Notes: a model not told the origin generated them from the letters alone. Shown: positions 42,011 through 50,693, numbered from the stretch's first letter. The stretch: DNA of 64,000 bases from Nocardiopsis dassonvillei subsp. dassonvillei DSM 43111 (GCF_000092985.1 NC_014211.1:124001-188000); one strand, 5' to 3'. Translations and numbers: made by a program.

Positions 42011-42337
42011 TCAGGCGTGGTGGGTCGAGACCACCGAGTACACGCCGGGCGCCGGGGTGGCCAGCGCGGCGGCCTTCTTGCCGTAGGCCTGGGCCTCGGG
42101 GTCGGCCATGGTCGCCTGGATGTCCGCCGGGCTGTTCCACTGGGCCAGGTTGATGACCTTGGTCCCGTCCAGGCTGGCCAGGATGTTCACCGACACGAAC
42201 CCGGGGCGGTTCTTCATGACCTTCTCGGTGCCCTCGTTGAGGACGTCGACGAGCTGCTGCTGCTTCTCCTTCTCCACCTCGAAGACGTTGACGAGGACGG
42301 CGAGGCCGTCGTTTGCGCGAATAACGGTTTCACTCAT
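42011..42337 (-). CDS. ABM-domain (antibiotic biosynthesis monooxygenase) protein
   Basis: A 108-residue ferredoxin-like alpha/beta protein of the ABM superfamily: LAVLVNVFEVEKEKQQQLVDVL, VMKNRPGFVSVNILASLDGT, KVINLAQWNSPADIQATM. Members include cofactor-free oxygenases of aromatic polyketide pathways and haem-degrading enzymes, but many are uncharacterised. ATG 42337 is 7 nt after a TAGCCT -10 element, so translation is probably leaderless. It follows the same strand as phzS, 278 nt away, which suggests a role in, or protection from, phenazine metabolism. That role is inferred only from position. Confidence 0.82.
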   Translation of the reverse strand: MSETVIRANDGLAVLVNVFEVEKEKQQQLVDVLNEGTEKVMKNRPGFVSVNILASLDGTKVINLAQWNSPADIQATMADPEAQAYGKKAAALATPAPGVYSVVSTHHA

Positions 42338-42344
42338 GAAACGG

Positions 42345-42373
42345 AGGCTAGCAGAACCGGTATCTCGAAACAA
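42345..42373 (-). promoter_or_regulatory. Promoter of the ABM gene
   Basis: On the - strand TTGTTT (42373-42368), 17-nt spacer, TAGCCT (42350-42345), then 7 nt to the ATG: a well-formed promoter with a leaderless start. Confidence 0.55.
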
Positions 42374-43166
42374 AGGTCGTTCGCGGGTTTTTTGGAGAAA
42401 GGGGTAACCAATTTTTGATACGCCAAATAAACAGGCGTCCCGGTCGTGTCGGCAGCGCTCTTCAATGCGCGCTGCCCGGGTGTGTGCCTGTTCTTCGGGT
42501 GTGGTTCGCCTTCCGTTTCACGGCGCGGGGACGGCTGGCCCGGTCGCTTTCTCCGCCACCCGGGGAGAAGTCCGTATGAGTGTCTGCCGGTCATTCACCC
42601 CGGGCGGGGCGCGGTTCCGTGGTCCAGCGGCCCCGTTCCGCGGCTCCGCTCCGTGGCCTGGTGCGGTGGTCTAACCTTTCCGACCGACGTCCTCTCCGCT
42701 TCCGGTCCCCCCTCCGCATGGTCTCCGGTGACGCTCCTCCCCGGGGCTCCTACTCCTCTCGGACAGCGCTTCCGCCTGCGAATTTCCTGGTGGTGGCGGC
42801 TGGGGCGCCGCCGGGGAGCGGGCGTCGGCCTCCGCGGGCCGGCCCCGGTCCACCCGCCCGGACGCGGCGTCGACCCCGGCCCGTGCGGGCATTCCGACAG
42901 GCGGGTCGAAAGGATTCGACGCACCGGAAGGGTCCTTTCGGTGAAATGGCGGGCAACGGCCGCAAGGGATCACCCGGGCGTGCGCGGAGTTCTGTTCCCG
43001 CGCTCCTCGGTGAGTCCCGGCCGTGCAACTGCGGATAATGCTCGGTTGTCCTTGTGTCTGTCGCTTCCCGCTTCGTTCCCGTCCTTTCCGGCGAGGTGGG
43101 GGTTCAGGGATTCCGTTTACCTGGACGGATGATTCCCGAACCCCTGTCAGCGGGTGCTCCTCAAGG
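42374..43166. other. Non-coding stretch inside the phenazine region
   Basis: About 790 nt without a convincing gene. Frames that stay open lack codon-position GC bias or recognisable domains. Bases 42400-42440 are AT-rich (upstream of the ABM promoter). The rest is richer in T on the + strand than neighbouring coding DNA and may be a decayed gene. Confidence 0.45.
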
Positions 43167-43562
43167 TCACCTTCCGCCTTCGATGAGGCCGTAGACGTTG
43201 CCGTCCCAACCGGAGATCTGGGCCCACCGGTTCCCCTTTCTCCACGCGGTGTCCTGAGGCTCCGTCAGAATTTCGACCCCCTGTCCGCGCAGGTTCTCGC
43301 ACACGGCGTCGAGGTCGTCGCAGTTGAACCACCCCTGGGCCATGCGGCCGACCCGCGACCGCACCTCCTCCAGAAGCCCGGAGTCGACCTGGGCGAGCGC
43401 CACGCTGGTCTGCGACCCCGGAAGGTGCACCTCCACCCAGCGCTGGCCGCCCTGGTGGACGGTGTCGACCTCCAGCCGGAAACCGAGCGCCTCCGTCAGG
43501 AAGTCCAGGGTCCTCTGCTGGTCGCTGGTGTAGAGCACGGAGAGCCGGGGGTGGGTGAGCAT
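43167..43562 (-). CDS. VOC-family (glyoxalase/bleomycin-resistance-like) protein
   Basis: A 131-residue vicinal-oxygen-chelate protein with two beta-alpha-beta-beta-beta modules: LSVLYTSDQQRTLDFLTEALGFRLEVDT and GWFNCDDLDAVCENLRGQGVEIL ending in DGNVYGLIEGG. Members either bind and sequester drugs or catalyse metal-dependent reactions. The strict metal ligands (His/Glu) are incomplete here, favouring binding or resistance. ATG 43562 has GAGAGGAAG upstream; an in-frame longer start at 43844 lacks similarity. It lies inside the phenazine region and has an ECF-type promoter-like element 280 nt upstream shared with the reductase gene at 53.9 kb. Confidence 0.8.
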   Translation of the reverse strand: MLTHPRLSVLYTSDQQRTLDFLTEALGFRLEVDTVHQGGQRWVEVHLPGSQTSVALAQVDSGLLEEVRSRVGRMAQGWFNCDDLDAVCENLRGQGVEILTEPQDTAWRKGNRWAQISGWDGNVYGLIEGGR

Positions 43563-43842
43563 GGGCTTCCTCTCGGGGCCGACGGGGCGGCTGCGTCCGC
43601 AGCCGGAGGAACCGTAGTGCAGGCGGACGGAGGACTCACGCGACGGCCGCACACCGCCGCGCGCCCCTCCACCGGCCCCGCACCGGCTCCCGCTCCTCCC
43701 CACCCCCGCTGGGGAGGCCGGCCGACGGCCCGGGGCGCGTCCGCGCCCGGCTCCGTGCGGAACCCGCCCCTCCAACCGCGCCCCCGCGACGGTCATGAAC
43801 CCACTCCTCTCCTCACCCGGTCCGCTGACGCCCTTCACCTCC

Positions 43843-43874
43843 ATGACGGACGGCGGGAGGAGAAGGTGACCGGA
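43843..43874 (-). promoter_or_regulatory. ECF-type promoter-like element, copy 1
   Basis: On the - strand TCCGGTCAC-N15-TCCGTCAT. The same nonamer and octamer at the same 15-nt spacing occur at 54044-54075 upstream of the reductase gene. GGTCACn...CGTC at 16-nt spacing resembles the TGTCACA/CGTC promoters of SnoaL-tailed (ECF41/SigJ-type) sigma factors. It is upstream of the VOC gene with a 280-nt leader. Confidence 0.55.
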
Positions 43875-43912
43875 CGGCGGGAGGGGGAAGGCGTACGGGC
43901 GCCCGGCCGCGC

Positions 43913-43936
43913 GGGGGCCGCCGTCCGGCGGCCCCC
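43913..43936. terminator. Hairpin between the VOC promoter region and the regulator gene
   Basis: GGGGGCCGCC, loop GTCC, GGCGGCCCCC: a perfect 10-bp stem in the otherwise non-coding 43563-44376 stretch; possibly an insulator or terminator of upstream readthrough. Confidence 0.4.
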
Positions 43937-44252
43937 GAAAGGGGACGGGGTTCGGAGAAGTACGCCATTTCCGGGAAGTCGCGCCGCGTCACGAACGGTC
44001 ACGCGGAGCGTTCGTTCGGAGAAAAGGCAAGGAGCGGATCGTGTTTCTCGGATTGTCCGCGCGGCCCGTGCCCGTGCACGCGTTCCTGCCCGTGCTTGAC
44101 ACCGTCGCCCCAGTTCACAAGGGCCCGGACGCATTCCTTCCCGCCGTCGCCGGGGCACGGGAAGGCAGCCGGTTCCCCCTGTCCCAGCCGCGGTCCGGAT
44201 GCTTTCACCTGGGGGTTTCCGGGCCGTCCGCCCCGGCCCCGTGTTTTCCCCG

Positions 44253-44270
44253 CTGTCCGCTTGCGGACAG
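44253..44270. promoter_or_regulatory. Palindrome ahead of the phenazine regulator gene
   Basis: CTGTCCGC-TT-GCGGACAG is a perfect 18-nt inverted repeat, 32 nt upstream of a TAGGCT -10 hexamer (44302-44307) that would serve the regulator gene at 44377. The half site CGGACAG recurs at 45462-45468 just ahead of phzB, so an operator recognised by the same protein is possible. Confidence 0.45.
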
Positions 44271-44376
44271 CTTCGCGCTGGCGCTGCTGCGGGTCTCAAC
44301 CTAGGCTGAATCCGGTTGTGATCCCCTCTGGAGAGTCCACCCTGCTCGCATGCCCTTCACGAAGGGAAATTTCACT

Positions 44377-45429
44377 GTGCCTGCCCAAACCATGCCATCC
44401 GCCCCTGGACTGGGGGAGGGTCAGAGAAATGACGGGGACCTGCTCCCCGAGGTGGCTGACATAATCAGGGATCTGCCCCAGGGAATTGTTCCCATCGCGG
44501 ACCTCGCCCCTTCCCTTTCTCCGCGCGAGAAGATGGAGGACCCGGCCCACGCCCGTGTGATCGCGGAAATGGGGAGCGCCGTCGAACCCATCCTCGTCCA
44601 CCGCCGCACCATGCGCGTGATCGACGGGGTGCACAGGATCCGCGCCGCGCGGATGAGGGGGAAGACCGAGATCAGGGCCCGTTTCTTCGACGGCAGCGAC
44701 GAGGACGCCTTCGTCCTCGCGGTGCAGCTCAACGTGGGGCACGGGCTTCCGCTGACCCTGAGCGAGCGCAGGACCTCCGCCCAGCGCATCATCCTGTCCC
44801 ATCCGCACTGGTCCGACCGGGCCATCGCGAGGAGGGCCGGGCTGAACGCCAAGACGGTGGCCAGGCTCCGTCGGGAGGCGGGAGAGGGGGGCTCCGTCGC
44901 GGAGAGCAGGGTGGGCATGGACGGAAGGGCCAGACCGCTCAGCAGCGTCGAGGGCCGGCGCAGCGCCGCGGCCATCCTCGCCGAGAACCCCGAGATCTCG
45001 CTGCGTGAGGTGTCCAGGAAGAGCGGGCTGTCGGTGGGCACGGTCCGGGACGTCCGCAAGCGCGTCGACCAGGGCCAGGACCCCATTCCGGAGCGCTTCC
45101 GCCGCAACGGCGGGGAGCGCGTCCCCGTGTCGGTCGCGGTCCGGGAACCGGACCGCAGGCCCCGGGTCACCGAGTCCACGGCGGTGGGCGAGACCGCGGC
45201 GGCGGTCCGCAAGCTCGCCCGGGACCCCTCCCTGCGCGCCACCGAAGCCGGTCGGACCCTGCTGCGCATGCTGACGATCACCGAGGTCGGACGCGCGCAG
45301 TGGGAGGAGATCATCAGGACGATCCCCGAGCACTGGCTGCCCCTCGTCCGCGCCATCGTCCTCCAGCGCTCCCAGGAGCTGCGGGAACTCGCCTACATGG
45401 TGCCCGGCGAGGACTCCGACCCGGACTGA
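44377..45429 (+). CDS. StrR-type (ParB/Srx-domain) pathway regulator
   Basis: A 350-residue regulator of the StrR family, whose members (StrR, NovG and relatives) activate antibiotic clusters. An N-terminal ParB/sulfiredoxin-like domain shows VEPILVHRRTMRVIDGVHRIRAA and GSDEDAFVLAVQLNVGHGLPLTLSERR. An HTH region (HPHWSDRAIARRAGLNAKTVARLRRE) and a second HTH-like segment (EISLREVSRKSGLSVGTVRDVRKRV) follow. It lacks chromosome-partition context (no ParA). GTG 44377 has AAGGGA 9 nt upstream; ATG 44350 is an alternative. Located directly before phzB on the same strand, so it is the likely activator of the phz operon. Confidence 0.85.
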   Translation: MPAQTMPSAPGLGEGQRNDGDLLPEVADIIRDLPQGIVPIADLAPSLSPREKMEDPAHARVIAEMGSAVEPILVHRRTMRVIDGVHRIRAARMRGKTEIRARFFDGSDEDAFVLAVQLNVGHGLPLTLSERRTSAQRIILSHPHWSDRAIARRAGLNAKTVARLRREAGEGGSVAESRVGMDGRARPLSSVEGRRSAAAILAENPEISLREVSRKSGLSVGTVRDVRKRVDQGQDPIPERFRRNGGERVPVSVAVREPDRRPRVTESTAVGETAAAVRKLARDPSLRATEAGRTLLRMLTITEVGRAQWEEIIRTIPEHWLPLVRAIVLQRSQELRELAYMVPGEDSDPD

Positions 45430-45505
45430 GGACCCGTCCGGCGTCCCCCAGAATTTCCCTTCGGACAGTATTAAACGCAGAAAAGGAAAGGCCAGGTAGT
45501 CTGCC

Positions 45506-45994
45506 ATGCCCGAAAACTTTGAGTTTCCTGCGGACGGTGACGAGGCCGCGATCCGGAAACACAACCGTGACGTGGTGGAAACATACATGAACACGAGAGG
45601 GCAGGATCGGCTGAAGCGTCACCTCCTCTTCACCGAAGAAGGTGTCGGAGGGCTCTGGACCAATGACACCGGAGAGCCTATCGTCATCCGTGGCCGGAAT
45701 CGCCTCGCCGAACACGCGGTCTGGTCGCTGAAATGCTTCCCCGACTGGGTCTGGACCAATATCCAGATCTTCGAGACGCAGGACCCCAACTTCTTCTGGG
45801 TGGAATGCGACGGCGAGGGAGCCATCCGTTTCGAGGGTTACCCCGAGGGTCACTACACGAACCACTTCCTGCACTCCTTCCGTTTCGAGGAGGGGAAGAT
45901 CGCGCAGCAGAGGGAGTTCATGAACCCCTTCGACCAGCTCCGTGCTCTGGGTATCCCCGTTCCCACGATCAGGCGTGAGGGAATCCCGACCTGA
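45506..45994 (+). CDS. phzB: PhzB (PhzA/B family) phenazine scaffold condensation enzyme
   Basis: Catalyses condensation of two aminoketone intermediates into the tricyclic phenazine precursor. The 162-residue SnoaL-fold protein has the same length as Pseudomonas PhzB and shares GLWTNDTGEPIVIRGRNRLA, AEHAVWSLKCFPDW, FFWVECDGEGAI, YPEGHYTNHFLHSF and REFMNPFDQLRALGIPVP, ending REGIPT. His70 and Glu137 align with the catalytic residues of PhzA/B as I recall them. Only one copy exists here, unlike the phzA/phzB pair of Pseudomonas. ATG 45506 follows AGGAAAGG. First enzyme gene of the operon. Confidence 0.96.
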   Translation: MPENFEFPADGDEAAIRKHNRDVVETYMNTRGQDRLKRHLLFTEEGVGGLWTNDTGEPIVIRGRNRLAEHAVWSLKCFPDWVWTNIQIFETQDPNFFWVECDGEGAIRFEGYPEGHYTNHFLHSFRFEEGKIAQQREFMNPFDQLRALGIPVPTIRREGIPT

Positions 45995-46067
45995 CCCCGA
46001 GGGCTGGTTCGGATTCCACTCGGGCTGGCGATTCAGGCACGCACACAGAACCGATCAATGGAGACGC

Positions 46068-47243
46068 GTGGACAACGTGATGCCCGACATCGAGTCCAGA
46101 ACCGCCCTGCAACAGCCCGACTGGAGCGACGCCTCCCAGGTCCGGAGGGTGGCCGACGTGCTGTCCTCCCGGCCCGCCCTCGTCAGGGCCGAGGACGTGC
46201 TGGCCCTGCGCTCGCTCCTGGCCGACGTGGCCCTCGGCCGGTCCCTGGTCGTCCAGGCCGGGGACTGCGCCGAGGACCCGGAGGAGTCCAGCGCGAGACA
46301 CGTCAGCAGCAAGGCCGCCCTGCTCGACATGCTGGCCGGCGCCCTCAGGATGATCACCCACAAGCCCGTCCTGCGGGCGGGCCGCATCGGCGGGCAGTTC
46401 GCCAAACCCCGCTCCAGCCCCACGGAGAAGGTCGGCGAACTGGTGCTGCCGGTGTTCCGCGGCCACCTGGTCAACGGCCCCGATCCGACGCCCGAGAGCA
46501 GGAAGGCCGACCCGCTGCGCCTGCTCACCGGCTACATGGCCGCGGGCGACGTGATGGAGCACCTCGGCTGGCGCGGCTCCTTCGCCCGGCCCGCCAGCGA
46601 CCCGCCGGTGTGGACGAGCCACGAGGCACTGGTCCTGGACTACGAGGTGCCGATGCTCCGGCAGACCGACAAGACGGACAAGCCGGTGCTCGGCTCCACC
46701 CACTGGCCCTGGATCGGTGAGCGCACCCGCCAGATCGAGGGAGCGCACGTCGCCCTGCTGGCCGAGGTCGCCAACCCGGTGGCCTGCAAGGTCGGACCGG
46801 CCATGGCCGAGGACGAACTGCTCGCCCTCTGCGAGCGGCTGGACCCCCGGCGCGAGCCGGGCCGCCTGACGCTGATCGCCCGGATGGGGGCCGACCGGGT
46901 CGCCGACCGGCTGCCGCCGCTCGTCGAGGCCGTGGCCGAGGCGGGCCACCCCGTGATCTGGCTGTGCGACCCGATGCACGGCAACACGGTCCGGACCCCG
47001 GAGGGCCACAAGACCCGGGTCGTGGAGGACCTCAGGAAGGAGGTCCGCGGCTTCGTCCGCGCGGTCGAGTCGGCGGGGGGAGTCCCCGGCGGCCTGCACC
47101 TGGAGACCACACCCGACGACGTGACCGAGTGCGTGACCGACCCGAGCGGGTTCCCGCGGGTCGGCGAGCGCTACACGACCTTCTGCGACCCCCGCCTCAC
47201 CCTCTGGCAGGCGGTCTCGGTGATCTCCGCCTGGAGCGACTGA
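46068..47243 (+). CDS. phzC: PhzC, class II DAHP synthase
   Basis: Supplies shikimate-pathway flux by making DAHP from PEP and erythrose 4-phosphate. The 391-residue protein is of the plant/AroA-II type: VVQAGDCAEDPEESSA, RMITHKPVLRAGRIGGQFAKPRSSP, GSTHWPWIGERTRQ, ANPVACKVGPAMAEDELL, LIARMGADRVADRLPPL, IWLCDPMHGNT and GGLHLETTPDDVTEC. GTG 46068 lies 4 nt after GGAG and ATG 46080 is the alternative. Duplicate DAHP synthases of this kind are the usual pathway-dedicated copies in phenazine clusters. It sits 73 nt after phzB and 29 nt before phzD. Confidence 0.94.
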   Translation: MDNVMPDIESRTALQQPDWSDASQVRRVADVLSSRPALVRAEDVLALRSLLADVALGRSLVVQAGDCAEDPEESSARHVSSKAALLDMLAGALRMITHKPVLRAGRIGGQFAKPRSSPTEKVGELVLPVFRGHLVNGPDPTPESRKADPLRLLTGYMAAGDVMEHLGWRGSFARPASDPPVWTSHEALVLDYEVPMLRQTDKTDKPVLGSTHWPWIGERTRQIEGAHVALLAEVANPVACKVGPAMAEDELLALCERLDPRREPGRLTLIARMGADRVADRLPPLVEAVAEAGHPVIWLCDPMHGNTVRTPEGHKTRVVEDLRKEVRGFVRAVESAGGVPGGLHLETTPDDVTECVTDPSGFPRVGERYTTFCDPRLTLWQAVSVISAWSD

Positions 47244-47272
47244 CCCGTAGGAACCGATCGGAAAGGACGAAC

Positions 47273-47896
47273 ATGCCCGGTATCCCCGTCATCGAGCCCT
47301 ACGCGCTCCCGGCCGCTGGTGACCTCCCCGAGAACACCGCCCAGTGGGTGCCCGACCCCTCCCGCGCTGTCCTCCTCGTCCACGACATGCAGCGCTTCTT
47401 CCTCAAACCCTTCCCCGAACAGGTGCGAGACGAGCTGGTCGGCAACATCGCCCTCCTGCGCGAGCGCGGCGCCCGGCTCGGCGTCCCCGTGGGATACACG
47501 GCCCAGCCGGGCAGCATGAGCGACGAACAGCGCGGCCTCCTCAAGGACTTCTGGGGACCCGGCATGCGCAGGTCCCCCGAGGACAGGCTCGTGGTGGACG
47601 AACTGGCCCCCTCACCCGACGACTGGATGTTCACCAAGCTCAGGTACAGCGCGTTCCACAAGTCGGACCTGCTGGAGCGGATGCGGGCCGCCGGGCGCGA
47701 CCAGCTCGTCGTCTGCGGCGTGTACGCGCACGTCGGGGTCCTGATGACGGCGGTCGAGGCCTACACCAACGACATCCAGACCTTCCTGGTCGCCGACGCC
47801 GTCGCCGACTTCAACGCCGACTACCACCGCATGGCCGTCCGGTACGCCGCCGAGCGCTGCGCGGTCGTGCTGCCGGCCAAGGAGGTGTTCGCGTGA
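47273..47896 (+). CDS. phzD: PhzD isochorismatase-type hydrolase
   Basis: Hydrolyses 2-amino-2-deoxyisochorismate to trans-2,3-dihydro-3-hydroxyanthranilate plus pyruvate. The 207-residue length is that of known PhzD. The catalytic Asp38 lies in VLLVHDMQRFFLKPFP; the active-site lysine in MFTKLRYSAFHKSDL and the cis-peptide loop VVCGVYAHVGVLMTAVEAY are all present. ATG 47273 follows GGAAAGGA. It overlaps phzE by 4 nt (GTGA), giving translational coupling. Confidence 0.97.
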   Translation: MPGIPVIEPYALPAAGDLPENTAQWVPDPSRAVLLVHDMQRFFLKPFPEQVRDELVGNIALLRERGARLGVPVGYTAQPGSMSDEQRGLLKDFWGPGMRRSPEDRLVVDELAPSPDDWMFTKLRYSAFHKSDLLERMRAAGRDQLVVCGVYAHVGVLMTAVEAYTNDIQTFLVADAVADFNADYHRMAVRYAAERCAVVLPAKEVFA

Positions 47897-49812
47897 ACGC
47901 GCCGGACACGGCGCCACGGGCCGGGGCGGAGGGGGACGGACTCCTGAGCACCGTCCTGGGGACGGAGCGGCCACCCCCCTTCGCCCTGCTCGTGCGCTCC
48001 GGCGGCGACGGTCCCGGCCGCGTGGACGTGCTGACCGGCGAGGTGTCCGCCGTCCCCGAGACCGCCGACATCCCCCTGCCCGACCTGACGGGGAGGGGCG
48101 GGGGCACGGAGCGCCACGACGTGCTGGCCCTCATCCCCTACCGGCAGATCACCGAGCGCGGCTTCGGCTGCAACGACGACGAGGCGCCCCTGCTCGTCAT
48201 GACGGTGGCCGACCAGGAGACGCTGCCGGTCTCACGGGCCCTGGACCTCATCCCCGACCTGCCCGTCGCCCTGTCCGACGGCCGCTTCGACGTCGACGAC
48301 GAGGACTACGCCGAGACCGTCCGCAGGGTGGTCAAGGAGGTGATCGGCGAGGGCGAGGGCGCGAACTTCGTGATCAGGCGCTCCTTCGTCGCCGACATCG
48401 GGGAGTACACCCCGCACAAGGCCCTGGCCGTCTTCCGCCGGCTGCTCCGGGTCGAGGTGGGCGCCTACTGGACCTTCGTCGTCCACACCGGCGACCGGAC
48501 CTTCGTCGGCGCCACCCCCGAGCGCCACGTCACCCTCCGGCGGGGGCTCGCCACCATGAACCCCATCAGCGGCACCTACCGCTATCCCCCCTCGGGCCCC
48601 TCGCTGCCCGAGGTCATGGACTTCCTCGCCAACCAGAAGGAGTCGGACGAGCTCTACATGGTCCTGGACGAGGAGCTCAAGATGATGACGCGCATCTGCG
48701 AGCCGGGCGTGCACGTGTCGGGACCCCACCTCAAGCAGATGGCGCGGCTCGCGCACACCGAGTACTTCATCGAGGGGGAGACCCGTCGCGACGTCCGCGA
48801 CATCCTCCGGGAGACGATGTTCGCCCCGACCGTCACCGGCAGCCCGCTGGAGAACGCCTGCCGCGTCATCCAGAACTACGAGACGGGCGGACGCGGCTAC
48901 TACAGCGGGGTGCTCGCCCTCGTCGGAAGCGACGCCTCCGGCGAGCGGACCCTGGACTCGTCGATCCTCATCCGCACCGCCGACATCGACGACCGCGGCA
49001 GGATGGCCATCGGCGTCGGCTCCACCCTCGTCCGCCACTCCGACCCGGTGTCGGAGGTGGCGGAGACCCACGCCAAGGCCGCCGGTCTCCTCGCGGCGGT
49101 GGAGAGCCGCGGGGCCGGGGGCCTGGACACCCATCCCGACATCCGCGACGCGCTGGTCAGGCGCAACGCCAACATCGCCGACTTCTGGCTGCTGGGCGAG
49201 GGCCACCGGCGCGGCGCGGAGTTCCCCGGGCTGGCCGGGTGCCGGACGCTGATCGTCGACGCGGAGGACACCTTCACGTCGATGCTCGACCACCAGTGCC
49301 GCGACATGGGCATGTCCGTCACGGTCGTGCGCCACGACGACGTCCCCTCCTTCGACGGCTACGACTTCGTCGTGCTCGGCCCCGGTCCGGGCGACCCGCG
49401 CGACCCCGCGCACCCGAAGATGGCCAACATGCGGGCGGCGGCACGGGCGCTGCTCGCCGAACGCAGGCCCTTCCTGGCCGTCTGCCTGAGCCACCAGATC
49501 CTCAGCGCCGAGCTCGGGTTCCCGATCCGGCGGCGCCCCTCGCCCAACCAGGGCGTGCAGAAGGAGGTCGACCTCTTCGGCGACCGCCAGCGCGTGGGCT
49601 TCTACAACACCTTCGCGGCCTGGTCGGAGGCGGACACGGTCGAGGTGAACGGCGTCGGCGCGGTGGAGGTCTGCCGCGACCCCGCCTCGGGGGAGGTGCA
49701 CGCCCTGCGGGGCCCGCGCTTCTCCTCCCTCCAGTTCCACGCCGAGTCCGTTCTCACCCAGAACGGCCCGCACATCCTCGGCTCGTTCATAGGAAGGACG
49801 TTGAGCGCATGA
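47893..49812 (+). CDS. phzE: PhzE, 2-amino-2-deoxyisochorismate synthase
   Basis: Converts chorismate and glutamine to ADIC, the committed step. The 639-residue protein fuses an anthranilate synthase I-like chorismate domain (residues ~30-420; FVGATPERHVTLRRGLATMNPISGTYR, YSGVLALVGSDASGERTLDSSILIRTADID) with a C-terminal class I glutamine amidotransferase (residues ~445-639). The latter has VVLGPGPGDPRDPAHP, the nucleophile Cys531 in VCLSHQILSAELGFP, and the His-Glu pair in LQFHAES. GTG 47893 and the ATGA overlap with phzF tie translation of D-E-F together. Confidence 0.97.
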   Translation: MNAPDTAPRAGAEGDGLLSTVLGTERPPPFALLVRSGGDGPGRVDVLTGEVSAVPETADIPLPDLTGRGGGTERHDVLALIPYRQITERGFGCNDDEAPLLVMTVADQETLPVSRALDLIPDLPVALSDGRFDVDDEDYAETVRRVVKEVIGEGEGANFVIRRSFVADIGEYTPHKALAVFRRLLRVEVGAYWTFVVHTGDRTFVGATPERHVTLRRGLATMNPISGTYRYPPSGPSLPEVMDFLANQKESDELYMVLDEELKMMTRICEPGVHVSGPHLKQMARLAHTEYFIEGETRRDVRDILRETMFAPTVTGSPLENACRVIQNYETGGRGYYSGVLALVGSDASGERTLDSSILIRTADIDDRGRMAIGVGSTLVRHSDPVSEVAETHAKAAGLLAAVESRGAGGLDTHPDIRDALVRRNANIADFWLLGEGHRRGAEFPGLAGCRTLIVDAEDTFTSMLDHQCRDMGMSVTVVRHDDVPSFDGYDFVVLGPGPGDPRDPAHPKMANMRAAARALLAERRPFLAVCLSHQILSAELGFPIRRRPSPNQGVQKEVDLFGDRQRVGFYNTFAAWSEADTVEVNGVGAVEVCRDPASGEVHALRGPRFSSLQFHAESVLTQNGPHILGSFIGRTLSA

Positions 49813-50675
49813 ACGGCAGTCCGGCGCTCCTGGAAAGGGCGCACTCCTACGTCGTCGTCGACGCGTTCACCGACAAGCCCCTGGCGGGCAATCCCGTCGC
49901 GGTCTTCTTCGGGGCCGAGGACCTCTCGGCCCCGTGCATGCAGAGCATCGCCCGGGAGATGAACCTGTCGGAGGTGACGTTCGTGCTGCCCCCCAAGCAG
50001 GGCGGCGACGCGCACATCCGCATCTTCACCCCGGTCAACGAGCTGCCCTTCGCGGGGCACCCCCTCCTCGGCACGGCGGTCGCCCTCGGCGACTCCGCCG
50101 AGAAGGACCGGCTCCGGCTGGAGACGGCCATGGGGATCGTGGACTTCGACCTCGAACGCGCCGACGGCAGGGTGGTCTCCGCCGCGATGGAGCAGCCGAT
50201 CCCGACCTGGGAGCCGTTCGACCGCGTCGAGGAGCTGCTCGCCGCCCTCGGGGTGCCCGAACCGGAGACCCCCGTCGAGATCTACACCAACGGCCCCCGG
50301 CACGTCTTCGTCGGACTGCGGAGCATCCCGGCGCTGTCCGAGGTCAACCCCGACCACCGTGCCCTGGCCGCCTTCCCCGACATGGCGACCAACTGCTTCG
50401 CCGGTTACGGGACGCACTGGCGGAGCCGCATGTTCTCCCCCGCCTACGGGGTGGTCGAGGACGCGGCGACCGGGTCCGCCGCGGGACCGCTCGCCATCCA
50501 CGTCGCCCGCCACGGCCACGCCCAGTACGGCCAGTGGATCGACATCCACCAGGGCGTGGAGATCGGGCGGCACTCCCTGATGCGGGCCCGTGCCAGAGGC
50601 AACGGCGATCACGTCACCGAGGTCCGGGTCAAGGGCAGCGGCGTCACCGTCGCCAGCGGGACCATCTACGTCTAG
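49809..50675 (+). CDS. phzF: PhzF isomerase
   Basis: Isomerises DHHA to the unstable aminoketone that PhzB condenses. The 288-residue diaminopimelate-epimerase-fold protein shows VVDAFTDKPLAGNPVAVFF, the catalytic Glu55 in MNLSEVTFVLPP, the His of LPFAGHPLLGTA, and the second-half EDAATGSAAGPLAIHVARHG with the conserved Asp. Length matches the family. It overlaps phzE by 4 nt (ATGA) and is followed after 18 nt by phzG. Confidence 0.97.
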   Translation: MNGSPALLERAHSYVVVDAFTDKPLAGNPVAVFFGAEDLSAPCMQSIAREMNLSEVTFVLPPKQGGDAHIRIFTPVNELPFAGHPLLGTAVALGDSAEKDRLRLETAMGIVDFDLERADGRVVSAAMEQPIPTWEPFDRVEELLAALGVPEPETPVEIYTNGPRHVFVGLRSIPALSEVNPDHRALAAFPDMATNCFAGYGTHWRSRMFSPAYGVVEDAATGSAAGPLAIHVARHGHAQYGQWIDIHQGVEIGRHSLMRARARGNGDHVTEVRVKGSGVTVASGTIYV

Positions 50676-50693
50676 ACAGTCGCGGGAGCACGC

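Noticed and set aside
42446..43132. A 228-codon + strand frame in the gap between ABM and VOC genes
   Set aside because: The translation is rich in Arg, Pro, Cys and Trp with no recognisable domain, lacks a ribosome site, and several overlapping frames look equally random.
43563..43844. A longer start for the VOC protein (94 extra residues)
   Set aside because: The added segment is Arg/Gly-rich, has no VOC similarity, and would begin inside the promoter-like element; ATG 43562 has a good ribosome site.
44377..45429. ParB chromosome-partition protein
   Set aside because: The ParB/Srx domain is present, but there is no ParA gene or parS-like site, and the HTH arrangement and location match StrR-type pathway activators.
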